A stretch of DNA of 64,000 nucleotides, taken from NCBI RefSeq assembly GCF_051106095.1, contig NC_135792.1, forward strand, positions 14,193,501-14,257,500, in the 5' to 3' direction. The stretch's first letter is position 1, and each line of letters starts with the position of its first letter. Shown in pieces: positions 1 through 12,287 of the stretch. The translations under genes were made by a program, and so were the position numbers. The notes below the pieces were generated by a model. The model was not told the DNA's origin. It worked only from the letters and a program-made list of their open reading frames with translations, and made no database searches. The DNA is from Pogona vitticeps. Lineage: Eukaryota > Chordata > Lepidosauria > Squamata > Agamidae.

Positions 1-1390
1 GTATCCACAAGTATGTGGTGAGTGAGACGAAACAGTGCTGCCCCTCCCAGCTACTCCAGAGGTCTGAGGCAAAGTGGCCAGTGGCACCACAGGCTTGGTC
101 TGTCACCTTCAAAAGATCAAGGGCTTCCTGGTACAGGGCAGGAAAACGTATTTTGTGGCTTCCCCTTATGAGTCTGCACAGCCATATAAAAGCTTCCAGC
201 ACTGTCTGCTCCTGTGCAGTTGGCAGGGATCCTGCATGTCTCCTACCCACCAGCCCCGTCGTCCTCTGCCAGCTTCTTTGTTGCATGAGTGGAGTTGTAG
301 TACTTGGTTATGCCTGAACTACCTTTGTTGTAAACCTGGGCTGTTCAAACTCATCACATTTACTTCTACCCAGTATAACTGAAGTTCTATCCAGCTGTTG
401 AGGAATCCTTTACAACCATAGCCTACCCCAGGAGAAGTTTTGAGAAATCAGTGCTTTTTAATGGATAACTTTCCTGATATTTAAAAAACAAGCAAACATA
501 TCACCATTTTGAGAATCTGTTGCAGATGTGAAAGTCACTCATTCTGTAATCAGTTTTCCAACTGAAGTGGATATATTAATTTTTACTCCTCTGCTCTTTT
601 CAAAACAACCAGCAGAACCAAAAGATATCTCGGGAGTAAGGGTTACTTCCCTGCCCGCACAGATATTTCCCTCTCTATCTTGAGATGGGGATGAGGAACC
701 ATATGACATAGAGGAAATTAGTAATCAGGAGAATATTGGGTAGAGTGAAGAGGGATTTAGTTTTACATTTAATGACTCATTTATAAATATTGGTGAATGA
801 TCTGAAAGTTTGTATGCTAGACAGTTTGAGCCAGGAAGCCAAGCAGGGATAAGTGTTTTTGGTAGTAGTGGAAATCATAAGACAGATGACTCAGACTATG
901 TAGATCTTTTATACGTTATCAAGAAACTCATTTAGAGAGATAGGGTTTACCACTGAAATTGTGTCTAATTACCATTTGAAGAACCCATCAGGTAACTTTC
1001 TTTAAAAAAAGGTTATTTTGTAGGACCTTTAGAATTTGATGGACATTAATAGTAAGTGAGAAGAGGTGGAACATTCCAAAGCAATTTCTTCTATTTGACT
1101 TAAAGGAATGGTAGTTTTGAAATCTGTAAATGATAAACGCTGCCAGGAGACCTGGGAAAAGGTGTGCTCTTCAGATAACAATTACATATTAGTGACATGG
1201 ATCTATTTTTGTCTGTTAGTACTCTGGGTTCTTTATTCATAGTTATAAGTAAAATAAATAATGAGTGTTCAGTTTAAACAAACAGAAATTTAATTGAGAG
1301 ACGATAAGTAATAAGAATAAAGGAAAAGTAAGTTCTAAAACAACTTTTTCACAGACTAAGGTAGCAGGTAGCCATGCTAACCAGTTGAAT
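1..1390. other. Intergenic stretch, no gene recognised
   Basis: I see no exon, RNA gene or identifiable element here. The short open frames (for example around 15-382) resemble no family I know and have no splice-site context. By human gene order GPATCH1 would be expected further upstream, but I could not find its last exon in this stretch. Confidence 0.4.
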
Positions 1391-1394
1391 AACA

Positions 1395-4290
1395 ATTTAT
1401 ACCAGAAACTGCATCTACATCTGGGTAGATGGGGCTCATTACCCTTGGAAGGCAGCCCATCTAGGAGAAGGAAAACTCCGATTTCAAATGTCCACTGCCT
1501 TGTGGCTATATCCACCGATGGAAAAGGCTTCAGGAGTCAACCTCGAGGCAAAATCCAGAGCAAAAGTCCCAGAGGCACTTTGCGACGCTCTGGCAACTCC
1601 TACTACAACGTCGTTGGAACCAGTTGTATTGCCTTCTGCCTTTCCATTGGACTATTTCAGTGATGTGGAGAGGAGGGATTTGCTGCTTGCATAACAGTTT
1701 GTCCTCCATATTATTTTACCCAGGCCTCGTGCTCTGAAGAGGACACTCCAGCTTCGCACACAGCATTGAAACAACATGGGAAGTAGCAGTTACTGGTTAT
1801 AAGTCTTTGCTTGATTGGCGTAGAGCATGACGCCAGGGGCTACTTCTGAATGTGGGAGAGGTCATTGCACCTCACTAGGCAGCTAACACCCGCCTTAACC
1901 TGGACAGTCCTCAGCCAGTAAGGTGCTGCCTCGCCACAGTTTGTTAACCTCACGGGGTATGTGGGATTTAGGATGAAAGCCGACAAGCAGATAGATAACC
2001 CTACACCATTAAATAATCATAAGAAACGTGGAGGAATTTGCTCAAGTGCTTGAGGAAACCCTTCCAGGCCCGGCTGATGCAAATGTACCTGAACGATGGG
2101 AACATTTCAAGAACACTATTTATAACACTGCCTTGTCCACATTTGGCAAGATGACCAAAAAGATGGCAAACTGGTTTGAAGCCCATTCGGAGGAGCTGAT
2201 GGAGGATAAGAGGAGAGCTCTAGCAATGGAGGATAAGAGGAGAGCTCTAGCAGCATACAAAGCCTGTCCTAGTCAGTACAACTTGCAGGCTCTTCGAATT
2301 GCTCGTAGCAAAGTTCAACAGACTGCCAGGAGATGTTCTAACGATTATTGGCTTCAGCTCTGCTCTCAGATACAGACAGCAGTGGACACAGCTAACTTCA
2401 AGGGAATGTATGAGGGTATCAAGCAGGCTTTAGGTCCAATACAAAAGAAATCTGCTCGCCTGAAGTCTGCTACAGGTGTGATCATCCAGGATCACTGAGT
2501 GCAGCACTACTGTAACCTATATTCTAGTAGTAACCAAAGAGGCATTGAGTAACCAAATAACATTGAGTGCCTGCCTGTCTGTCTTGGAAGAGTTGGACAG
2601 CGAACCAATTTTAGTAGAAATAAAAGCGGCCTTGAATTCCCTCATCTCCGGCAAGGCACCTGGGAAGGATAACATCCCTGTTGAAGTGCTGTAAAGAGAT
2701 TATCATCACTGAGTTGTATCAAATCTTCTGTCTTTGCTGGAGGGAAGGTGGAGTACCACAGGACATGAAGGATGCAAACATTGTCACATTGTATAAGAAC
2801 AAAGAAGACGGGGTGACTGCAATAACTACCGTGGCATCTCTCTTCTCAGCATTGTAGGGAAGCTGCTTGCCTGTGTCGTGCTGAAGAGGCTCCAAGTGCT
2901 TACAGACAGAGTCCCAGAATCACAGTGTGGATTTTGAGCTAATAGATCCACCATTGACAGTCGCAGGAGAAATGTAGGGAACAAGGACAACCACCCTTTG
3001 TGGCCTTCATAGATCTTACAAAGGCCTTTGATTTTCACCTATCATCAGGTCCTTTCATGAGGAAATGAAGGGCACTGTAGTTTTTGATGCTGAACATCAG
3101 ATCCCTTTGACATTTGAAGTGGAGTGAAACAGGGCTGTGTCCTTGCACTGACTCTGTCTGGGATCTTTTTTTTACTGTCATGATGAAGCATGCTTTTGGA
3201 GCCACAACAAAAAGTGTCTATCTCTGGACTACATCAGATGGAAAGCTCTTTAATCTCTCTAGATTGAGAGCGAAGACCAAAGTCCAGTTGAAATGCATGC
3301 AGGACTTCTTCTTCACCGATGATGCAGCTGTTGTTGCCCATTCTGCTGAAGACCTCCAACAAGTTATGAATCGTTTTAGTCAGGGCTGCCAAGATTTTGG
3401 ATTAACAATCCACCTGAAAAAAACACAAATCATGGGCAAGGGCATGGACTCACCTCCCTCTGTTACCATCTCTGCACAAGAATTGGATGTTGTTCATGAC
3501 TTCGTGTACCTTGGCTCAACGATCTCTTACACCCTCTCGCTAGATGTCAAGCTGGATCAACCCACTGGCAAAACATCTACCATGTTCTCTAGACTGACAA
3601 GAGTATGGCTTAAAAAAAAGCTGATGGCATATACCAAGGTCCAGGTCTATAGAGCTTGTGTCCTGAGTACACTCCTGTACTACAGTGAGTCCTGGAACCT
3701 TTGTGCATGGCAGGAGAGAAAGTTGAACACATTCCATATGCGTTGCCTCTGACGCATTTTTGGCATCACCCGGCAGGACAAAGTTCCAAATAGTGTAGTC
3801 CTGGAACGAGCTGGAATTATTAATATCTATACATTACTGAAACAGCAATGTCTATGTTGGCTTGGCCATGTCATGAGAATGGCTGATGGTCGGATTCCAA
3901 AAGATTTCCTGCATGGAGAATTAGTTCAGGGAAATCGCCCCAGAGGGAGACAACAGCTGCACTACAAGGATATCTGCAAGCGGGATCTGAAGGCCTTAGG
4001 AACGGACCTCAACAGATGGGAAACCTTGACATCTGAGCGTTCGTCCTGGAGGCAGGCAGTGCATCACGGCCTCTCCCAAGTTGAAGAGACACTCAGCAGG
4101 CTGAGGCGAAGAGACAGTCCCGAAACCAGCAAAATCAGGGAGCTGGACGGGGGACAGATTGTATTTGTCTTCAATGTGGAAGGGATGGTCACTCTTGAAT
4201 TGGCCTTCTCAGCCACATTAGATGCTGTTCCAAGACCTCTATTCAGAGCACGTTACCAGTCTCTTGAGACTGGATGCCTACCTACATACA
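1395..4290 (+). mobile_element. APE-type non-LTR retrotransposon (LINE), copy A, internally deleted
   Basis: This is the same family as copy B at 47588-51200. The two share a 5' leader (around 1702-1850 here, 47599-47745 there), a reverse transcriptase and a 3' end. The longest open piece is 3114-3752. It shows the RT active-site region with FTDDAA in place of the usual FADDA, then the thumb motif VYLGSTIS. Another open frame, 3873-4346, holds the C-terminal region (GRIPKDFLHGELVQGNRPRG). Compared with copy B, the endonuclease segment is missing: the leader ends near 2020 and the sequence resumes at the equivalent of about 48340. Stops and frameshifts break the ORF, so it is dead. A 24-bp unit is tandemly duplicated near 2203-2250. 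The 5' end near 1395 is estimated from leader-like sequence. I could not settle the clade; the endonuclease in copy B is APE-type, which excludes R2/R4-type LINEs. Confidence 0.8.
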
Positions 4291-4345
4291 CATATATCAA
4301 CTTCATGTTTATGATTGAAGGAATGCTTACTTTTTCAACCATCTA

Positions 4346-4615
4346 ACTGTCTATAACTTGAAAAACTGTTATAATTTGCACATTAATTGTATACACCTAG
4401 ACAGGCTTTTAACAATTAATTGGGTGTTTTTTAATCTGGTGATTTTATGTAACTTTAACAGCTTTAACTAATTGTTTTCATATTGCCATGTGTTTACCTG
4501 CTTTTTAGTCTCATGATTTATTGTGCTTTTAGCTGATTTGTTCTTTAATGACTTGTGAGCTGCCTTGGGTCCCTAAAAGGGAGAAAGGCAGCACACCAAT
4601 TAAAATAATAATAAA
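4346..4615 (+). mobile_element. L2-like LINE 3' tail
   Basis: A non-coding, AT-rich stretch ends in a motif of the form GTGAGCTGCCTTGGGTCCC followed by GGGAGAAAGGCAGC and an A/T-rich tail. Ends of this kind terminate many L2-like LINEs and SINEs in reptiles. Similar tails appear near 51255-51330 (minus) and 51840-51900. No coding part is present. Only the 3' boundary (about 4600-4615) is clear. Confidence 0.5.
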
Positions 4616-4763
4616 CCAAACTGTGGATGAAATCTACCAGTATGTTGCAACTAGAGTAGGCCCACTGAATCAATGGAACTGACATAGGTGCTGACTATCA
4701 AATCCTGACTGAGTCAAAGGGCCTACTTTACTTGTGACTTACTACTGGATTTCAACCTGTGAC

Positions 4764-5160
<397 letters not shown>

Positions 5161-5179
5161 TGAACCCAAGCCATAGGAA

Positions 5180-5540
5180 GACTCATTTGAGATAGGGAAG
5201 GTGATGAGAGTGGAGAGCCAGCTAGGCCGGTTGCTAAGGCCTCGAGGGACCGCCCTCTAGTGAGGAAGGGCAGCCAGAGAGAGGCCTCTCCCTCCCGCGA
5301 TGATGCCGCCCCCAGGGGGAGGCCAGCAGAGAGACCCCTTGGCTACTGCACCTCCTCTGCCACAATCTTGGGAGGGGGACCATGAGAAGCTAGCCCAGGT
5401 GTGTGACGCGGAAAAGGGGCCATCTCCCCTCCATCCCCCCTGGCCACCACTCAACTTTCATAAAGGAAGGGGGCTCTGGACGTTGAAAGGGACAAGGAGA
5501 AAGGGGAAAGGGTTATTAGGTTCATAAGCTAACTACAGAA
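5180..5540 (+). promoter_or_regulatory. WDR88: GC-rich block, candidate 5' end of WDR88
   Basis: This roughly 350-bp GC-rich, non-repetitive island sits between an AT-rich microsatellite and a MITE. It holds the candidate first coding exon of WDR88 and lies about 1.3 kb upstream of the first certain exon. That position fits a promoter and 5' UTR. No TATA box or other core element is obvious. Confidence 0.35.
5300..5398 (+). CDS. WDR88: WDR88 candidate exon 1 (start codon and N-terminus)
   Basis: ATG ATG opens a frame of 33 codons (MMPPPGGGQQRDPLAT..., ending HEKLAQ). The frame ends at a good donor, CAG|GTGTGT, in phase 0. The next certain exon at 6811 also begins in phase 0, so the join is legal and gives 399 codons overall. 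An in-frame TAG at 5258-5260 makes this the first possible Met. The segment is proline-rich and low in complexity, as expected for a poorly conserved N-terminus ahead of the propeller. No homology was recognised, so the assignment rests on phase, splice donor, base composition and position. Alternative: the true first exon lies elsewhere upstream. Confidence 0.45.
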
Positions 5541-5565
5541 CCTGTCACTTGTGAAAAGATTACTA

Positions 5566-5806
5566 CCGTGTTTCCCTGAAAATAAGACAGGGTCTTATAT
5601 TAATTTTTGCTCCAAAAACGCATTATTTTCAGGGGATGTTTTATTGTTTTTTCATGTACAACAATCTACATTTATTCAAATACTGTCCTGTCATCTTCCG
5701 GTTGCTGCACAAGGGTGGAGGGCAGGGTTTCACTTATTTTTGGGTAGGGCTTATATTACAAGCATCCTGAAAAATCATACTAGGGCTTATTTTCAGGGAA
5801 ACAGGA
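5566..5806. mobile_element. Short TA-flanked MITE with terminal inverted repeats
   Basis: The ends CCGTGTTTCCCTGAAAATAAG and CTTATTTTCAGGGAAACAGG are inverted copies, and TA flanks both sides (5564-5565 and 5807-5808). The interior also holds mirrored TCAGGG/CTTAT motifs. It has no coding capacity. The structure fits a Tc1/mariner-type MITE; I have seen similar sequences scattered through squamate DNA. Confidence 0.8.
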
Positions 5807-5819
5807 TAAGTTAAATATA

Positions 5820-5871
5820 CGTGTGTGTGTGTGTGTGTGTGTACGCACGCACGCACGCACGCACGCACACG
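5820..5871. repeat. Compound (GT)n(ACGC)n microsatellite
   Basis: A run of GT dinucleotides passes directly into ACGC units. It is simple sequence with no coding content. Confidence 0.95.
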
Positions 5872-6324
5872 GCCTTTCGCATGTCACTTACTTGCTTATT
5901 TATAGATTTGTATTCATATAAATGGAGAAATAGATATAAATACACACATGCTAGGAAACTTCAATTTGATGATTAAAGTCCAGCAGCATCTTGAGCGCTC
6001 TAAGCCACCCACTCTGGGTAAATCACAGCACAACCTCTATTGATCTTGATTGCTGTTGGAGTTTTGTTTTAAAGTGGGAAAAACCACTGTGTTTATTTGC
6101 ATGGACCCTTCCCTAAGCAAAGCTTTTCTTGGGAAAACAGAATCCATGGTTTTCCACTTTAAGACAAAGGTGTATTTTGCTTCAAATGCTAAAAAATATT
6201 TTGTAAATTTATAAAAAGTGATTTATCTCTTTAAACCTTAAGAAATCAACTAATTTGTTTAAGAACAAAGTATCACCTGAGAGATGCAAATTTTTGGATA
6301 GAGGCCAGGTATATTTTTAGCTAG

Positions 6325-6500
6325 TTGCATAGCTCAGACATTTACGTATCTTTCTGCAGAGCCAGAAGTTGGGAGTTTGATTCCCCACTGTGCCTCCTGG
6401 CAGAAGAGCCAACCTATATGGCCTTGCCTTGAGCAGGCTGCACAGTCCCAAACCATTTCTCTGCCATAAATCAGAAACAATTTGACAGCCAACAATTATT
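6325..6500 (+). mobile_element. tRNA-derived SINE (degraded)
   Basis: An A-box-like TAGTTGCATAGCTCAG and a B-box-like GGGAGTTTGATTCCCC lie about 45 bp apart, as in a tRNA head. A body with TGTGCCTCCT follows, then an A/T-rich tail near 6490. A minus-strand relative lies at 36925-37080. Confidence 0.6.
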
Positions 6501-6810
6501 ATATATTTAAGTAATGCAATTTAGAAAGTACATGGCAGCCTCTTTTCACTGCCAGCCCCATGCCACAAGGAATGAACTGACCAATGCAGATTTAAAGTGA
6601 CTTAATATATCACTCACCTAAGGTATATCAAAACTGATTCACACATATTCTAATCAGGTGGTGCTTCTTTCATATACAGAAAGATGTTTACAGAAGACAA
6701 AGCATTTTAATTTAGGTTATTATACTTCACCATATACCTTTTTCTAGAGTAATGTTACAAAAACAATGACAAGATACACATGAGAGTGTTTTTGATTTGT
6801 TCTTTCACAG

Positions 6811-6921
6811 ATTCATTTTAAAATTTTAAAAGGACATTCAGATGCTGTAACCTCCTGTAATTTCTGTTTTGATGATACAAGAATTGTTTCTGGCTCTTAT
6901 GACAGCACAGTGAAACTGTGG
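6811..6921 (+). CDS. WDR88: WDR88 exon 2: first WD repeat
   Basis: A 37-codon exon, phase 0 at both ends, lies between TTCACAG and GTAAGT. It encodes IHFKILKGHSDAV... ending DSTVKLW, a textbook WD blade: the GH dipeptide, then SGSYDSTVKLW with the closing W. It matches the human WDR88 opening blade as I recall it (FKLLKGHSHAV ... SGSYDCTVKLW). The D after the last W is supplied by the next exon. Confidence 0.93.
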
Positions 6922-7137
6922 GTAAGTTTATCAGGCAAAAGCAACTTAATAATAGTAACAACAGCCGCAGCACCAACAACTTTGCTACAAATCAGAAACA
7001 AGCCATATTTGTTTAAATTCTAAATCCTAATTCATCACATTAAAACAAAGGTTGAGTGAATTGATATTAAGCCCAAACAGATTTTTCTGTATTTAAACTC
7101 CTTGAAACAGTTGTATATGCGTAATTAGTTTGGTAAA

Positions 7138-7290
7138 AGAGCCAGTGTGGTGTAGTTTATAGTGCATTAGACTAGGACCTGGGTTCAAATTTTCACTGGA
7201 ACGTGGCAATAGTAAACAATATCTTGAAGATCAAGATACAATATTAAGGTCACTGTATGCAGGAAGCAACTTGATGGCACATAATAATAA
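7138..7290 (+). mobile_element. tRNA-derived SINE, AAT tail
   Basis: The head AGCCAGTGTGGTGTAGTTTA with a B-box-like CCTGGGTTCAAATT resembles a tRNA promoter. The body ends in CAACTTGATGGCACA followed by AATAATAATAA. The same end motif closes the SINE at 13617-13800. Confidence 0.75.
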
Positions 7291-7299
7291 TAAAACTTG

Positions 7300-7600
7300 C
7301 AACTGTCTTGCTTGTTGCATACTGAACAGTTGTTGGTCAGCAACATTCTGTCTAATGTTCAGCTCCTCTGGGCAGGGCTCCACCCCTCTCGCATGCAACT
7401 CTGCTCCACCCCTGCACGCATAACTCTGTCCCCTGTGCTGGGTTTCATCACAGCTGGAAACAAAAGGGCTGGAAACTATCACTGTGGGTGCACAGAGGAG
7501 GAGACCTGTCCGGAGGGAGGCGGAGTCACATATGTTCACGCAGCCACATACCTTAGAGGGAACCTTGTTGGTCAGCCAATCTGATTTTTATAAGAGTTGG
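7300..7600. other. GC-richer intronic stretch, unclassified
   Basis: This moderately GC-rich patch inside WDR88 intron 2 has short open frames on both strands but no recognised domain, splice context or terminal repeats. It may be an old DNA-transposon remnant. A WDR88 exon is unlikely, because exons 2 and 3 already join in phase. Confidence 0.3.
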
Positions 7601-8067
7601 TGATGATTCATTATATATTAACACCTAAAAACGCTATAACCAAAGTGCTGTTGCACTGCTTTGCCTGTACAATAAGAGTGATGTGACAGATAGTGGTTCC
7701 GTTTTCAGTTTTCAATTTCTCAAAATGGCCCTTGGTGACTTTTTTTTTTTTTGCTAAATGTATTTGGTAAACAAATATATTTGGACTCAGAATTCAAGTT
7801 CTGTGTGCAGTTTAATGGTAGAACCATTAACAATATTTTATTGGAAAAAGTGTTCTACCAAATTAACATCTAGAAACATTAGCCATTTGCTATTGCTAGT
7901 CCCAGTCATTGATTAACTTGCTGGATGGGTCAATACTTAAGTAAATTCCAGTGAGTCAATGGCTGTACAGTATTCAGGTGAGACTAGCAATAGGATATTG
8001 GCCTATTTTTTAAAAAATAGTCGTGAGCTACCTAATAATCAATTGTACTGTATCTTTATTTTTAAAG

Positions 8068-8156
8068 GATATTGCCAAAGCTACCTCTATTCAGACATTT
8101 AAAGGAGAGCATACTGGCCCCATTTCTGAATGCTGTCTGAGTCCTGACAACAAAAG
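8068..8156 (+). CDS. WDR88: WDR88 exon 3
   Basis: An 89-bp exon (phase 0 in, phase 2 out) lies between TTTAAAG and GTAATC. It encodes DIAKATSIQTFKGEHTGPISECCLSPDNK and two bases of Arg. It finishes blade 1 (WD, with the D here) and begins blade 2 with its outer strand. It aligns with the human segment around PVVECSITGDSSRV. The Arg codon is completed by the first base of exon 4. Confidence 0.9.
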
Positions 8157-9049
8157 GTAATCTATCTGCTGCATTTTATATATGAATAAGAAATTAAAAA
8201 AAATATTATATAGTGAATTTTTAAAATATTTTTACAATTCTTGGGATCATAATTAAGAAAAATAGCAGTCCTACCTAAGAAAGTAAAAAAAGGAAATTCA
8301 AATTTAATTAACTGAAGTTATAGTTTTACCAAAATATACAATATAAGCAATTTTTCCAGGGCAAAACTATTCTGCTTCAATGTTCATACAGATGGATGTA
8401 CACATTCCTCTTGCCCATCCTCTTTGCTCCTCCCAGCACATACTAGGTTTTGCACAAATATACTTCTATTGAGCCAGAACACACCTGCATTGAAGCTGCC
8501 ATAAAATACCTAAAGAAGAGGAAATAGTATGTGTCTACAGTGTTCTAACCAACTAACTGTTAAGCTGCCACCCCTATTTTTATTTTTTTTTCTTGCTGAA
8601 ATAGAATAACATGGCTGGCTTTTAGAAAACCTCAAAAATAATATTTATCAGTTCTATGCATTCACCTTGAGGCAGCCAGTTTACATGACTATATTTTAAC
8701 ATAAAATAAAATTCATAAATCTCTGGGCATGCTTGAATGGAAACCGTTCATGCTTAGGCAGCACAACTACAGTGACTTTGATGCTTCAGTACAGATCAAA
8801 AATGGCAGTAGCAAGGAACCAGGAAAGGAGGAAGCCATACCTGAGACAAGGGGATTCCATGTGGAACAGGATTTGAAGCACTAATGCTGCTCCATGTGGA
8901 TAACTGGCTTAAGAGTGCCAGAGTATAGAGACATAATTCATAACTAGTGGTGGTTAAAGTATTAACCAAGAAGATATCCTTTAATTCCAAAATGGCAAGA
9001 TGAGATGCCCCTTCATGCTCAGACCATGAGCTGTAGGGCCAAGTCTTAG

Positions 9050-11390
9050 TAAGGGATCATAAAATCCTAGAATAATGGTGTTGAATGGGCCAAAAAGATA
9101 ATCAAGTCCAACCCCTTGCTCAATGCAGGAATACAAATCAAAATATACTGTATCTGAAAGATGGTTGTCTAATTTTCTCTTGAATGCCTCCAGTGTTGGA
9201 GCACCCAGCACCTCCCAACGTAATTACTGTAGTTCCATTGTCATACTGCTCGAACAGTTAAAAGTTTTTCCTGATATTTAGCCTAAATCCGGCTTCCTGT
9301 ACCTTGAATGCATTAGTGCGTGTCCTGCAGTCTATTCTTCAATAGATGATCAAGAAAAGATCCTGCTCCTCCTCCGTATGACTACCTTTCAAATATTTGA
9401 AAAGTGCTATCATATCTCCTCTCAGCCTTCTTTTCTCAAGGCTAAACAGGCCCAGTTTTCCCCCAGTCTTTCCCTATAGGGCTTTGTTTCCAGTCCCCTG
9501 ATCACACTTATTGGCCTCCTCTGAACTTATTCCAGTTTGTCAGCATCTTAGAGTGTGGCGTCCAGAACACAATCCTCAAGATGAGGCCTAACCATGTCTT
9601 TTCCAAACTATTGTTTTCAGCCCACTTCTCAAATCTATTAAGATCTTTTTGAAAGTTAATTCTGTCTTCCAGACTAATAGCTATTCCATCCTATTTTGTG
9701 TCATCCACAATTTATGAGTATTCCGTGCACCCCCTCATCCTAGTCATAAATAAAAATGTTCAAGAGCACTGGACCCAGGACTGATTCTTGTGGTATTCCA
9801 TTTGTTACCTCCAGGTTGAGAGAGAGCTATTGATACGCAATCTCCGAGTTTGATTTTTTAATGCTCCGTTTATCCACCTGACAGTTGTTCTATCCAGCCT
9901 ACACTTAATTAGTGTGCTAATCAGAATATGATGTGGCACTGTCAAAAGTTTTTCTGAAGTCAAGATATATCATGTCTCCATTATGGCACTGTCTATCAGG
10001 AAGTTTACCCAATTAAAAATGAGATAAGATTAGTCTGACAGGTTTTATTATTGGAAAACCCATTCTGGATTATAGTTATTACTGCATTGGTTTCAAGGTG
10101 CTTGCAGAGTGACTGCTTTATAATCTGCCCTTGAATTTTCCCTGGGACTGATGTCAAGCTGACTGATCTGTAATTTCCAGGTTCCTATTTCTGGCCCTTT
10201 TTTAAGATCAGAAAAACATTAGCTCTCCTCCAATCATCTGGCATCCACAATTTAAAAAAATAATAATTGTAATCATCCATGATTTCAAGGAAATAGTAGA
10301 CAGTGGTTCTGAGAATTCTTTAGCCAATTCCTTCGATACGCTTGTATGCAGTTCATCTGGTCCTGGAGATCTGAACTCATTCAAAGTAGTAAGATATACC
10401 TTGACTAATTGTTTATCAATCCTAAGCTGCAGTACTATCCCCACCACCACCTGTACTTCACATTTGCCTGGAGGATCATAGAATGTCTTTTGAGGAAAGA
10501 TAGATCTAAAGTTGGAACTGAGTACTTCTGCCTTTTCTTTGTCATCTGTTACCACTTTTCCATCTCCAGTGAGTAGCTGAGCCACTATTTATTTTCTCTG
10601 TCTTTTGCTATAAAGGAACCTGAAGAATGCCTTTGTTGTTGTTTTTCTGTCTCTTACCAAACTCAGCTCCATTGCCTTCCTAATTCCATCCCTGCAGCTC
10701 TTTGCTACGTGTCTGTATTCTTCCTTTGTGGCCTCATCTTCCCTCTACTCCCTATGTGCTTTGCCTTTTCAGATCCTCTCTGAGCTTTTTCTGAAAACAC
10801 ATTGGCCTTTTTTATCTCTTTCAATCTTTTTCTTGTTGGATTTTTTTGCAGTTGTGCTTTTAGAATTTCCTTTTTAAGAAACTCCCACCCATCTCAGGCT
10901 CCTTTTCATGTTAGGATCTGCTGTCCTGGGACCTTAGTACACTCCATTTTTGCTTTCTTTGAAATCAGGAAATCAAGTAGAACATGGTTATTTCTCCTCA
11001 AAGTACTGCCAATTTATCCACCAAGTAACCTCTAGAATCAAGTCCAGTATGGGTAATCCTCTAGTTTCTTCCTCCTTTTTTTGGTAGGAGAAAATCATCA
11101 GCAATACAAACCAGGAATGTTGTTGGAAGAGCCATATTTGGCAGAATTCATCTCCCATCAGATATCAGGATAACTGAAATCTCCTACTACTACATTGTAC
11201 ACGAAAGCTCCTTGCAGAGATGTATTTCACAGCCAGTCTCAAGAAATATTACAAGGAGATAAAGCTGGATCCAGTTTGTTTCCTAGGGGATAAACTTTTC
11301 TGTTGTTACCACTTTTATTTGCTGTACCACTGAAATGTTGATGTCAGTAGAACTGTTCAAAGTATTTAGAGTCTCTATAAACCATGCCTT
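9050..11390 (-). mobile_element. CR1 LINE, 3' two-thirds of the element
   Basis: In minus orientation the fragment runs from the end of the endonuclease (about 11390-11050), through a reverse-transcriptase start (open frame 10585-10208, LLTGDGKVVTDDKEKAEVL and FRSPGPDEL), to degraded RT (PGNYRSVSLTSVPGK around 10150) and the CR1 3' end (CAACCCCTTGCTCAATGCAGG at the left). These motifs are diagnostic of CR1, the dominant amniote LINE. Multiple stops and frameshifts make it dead and fairly old. It lies entirely in WDR88 intron 3 in antisense orientation. Confidence 0.88.
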
Positions 11391-11829
11391 TAATTTTTTT
11401 TTTAAAAAGCAGCAATATTTAATGAAATCAATGCTTTCACATTATGGTAATTCAATTAAGAGGAGGATAAATAGCCATCTAGTCTAGCTATAAAGATAGG
11501 GAAAGCGAAAAGTCTATTATAGTAAAAATTACCTTAGGAAGCTGTTGAAAGTTCAGTGTTTGAAGTTTTATTGCCTCTTGATTATCTATCATTGTAATCA
11601 ATTTTAAAACGTCTTGTGACAAATTGTGTATAGAGTAATTGTTTTTGTTATTGTATTAGCTGTCAAAATACTAAAATGCTATTAAGATGATACCACTAAT
11701 TGGTTATTAAAGGATAAAAATATTGTAGTATAATTGATAGTACTGAACAATAAATGATGGAAGACAAGTTTAGATATGAGCATGTCTTATACTGTACAGA
11801 GTTGCCAGGCTTTGGTAAATATTATTAAA

Positions 11830-12287
11830 TAGACATGGGCACTTCATATCCCTGGGGATAGGAATATGAAGCACAGCACCACATGTGCCATGGAGGTCAG
11901 TTACCTCGCCCCAGAATCGGTCGGTCCACTCACTGGTCACCGTGCATCACACACATCCATTGTTGTTGACATGGTTCCAATCATGAAAGTAGCCAAGCCA
12001 GCACTTCCCTGTCTCTCCATGTAGCTGACCACTCTGGTGAGGAGGTAGGATGAAGACTCTCCCCATTGGGCTGTTGCGTGGTCAACTGTGCAGGGAAACA
12101 GGGAAGTGCTGGCTGGGCTACTTCCACGATTGGCACAATGTTGACGATGATGGATGCATGCGCCGTGCAGCAACCGGTGAGTGGACTGTCTGGTTCTGGG
12201 GAGGAGGGAACGGACCTCCATGGCACCTGTGGTGCCACACTTCATATTCGTATCCCCAGGGGTATGACTACAAAGTGCCCATGTCTA
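11830..12287. mobile_element. Foldback DNA element, hAT-like target duplication
   Basis: The 458-bp element begins TAGACATGGGCACTT and ends AAGTGCCCATGTCTA. Most of it is a long imperfect inverted repeat: ATCCCTGGGGATA and TATCCCCAGGGGTATG are mirrored, as are CAGCACTTCCCTGT and ACAGGGAAGTGCTGGC. The 8-bp flanks, TTATTAAA on the left and TTATTATA on the right, agree at 7 of 8 bases, the size typical of hAT elements. It has no transposase ORF, so it is non-autonomous. Confidence 0.75.

Noticed and set aside
15-382. Overlapping open frames at the left edge, possible end of GPATCH1
   Set aside because: No similarity to GPATCH1 or any family I know, and no supporting splice sites.
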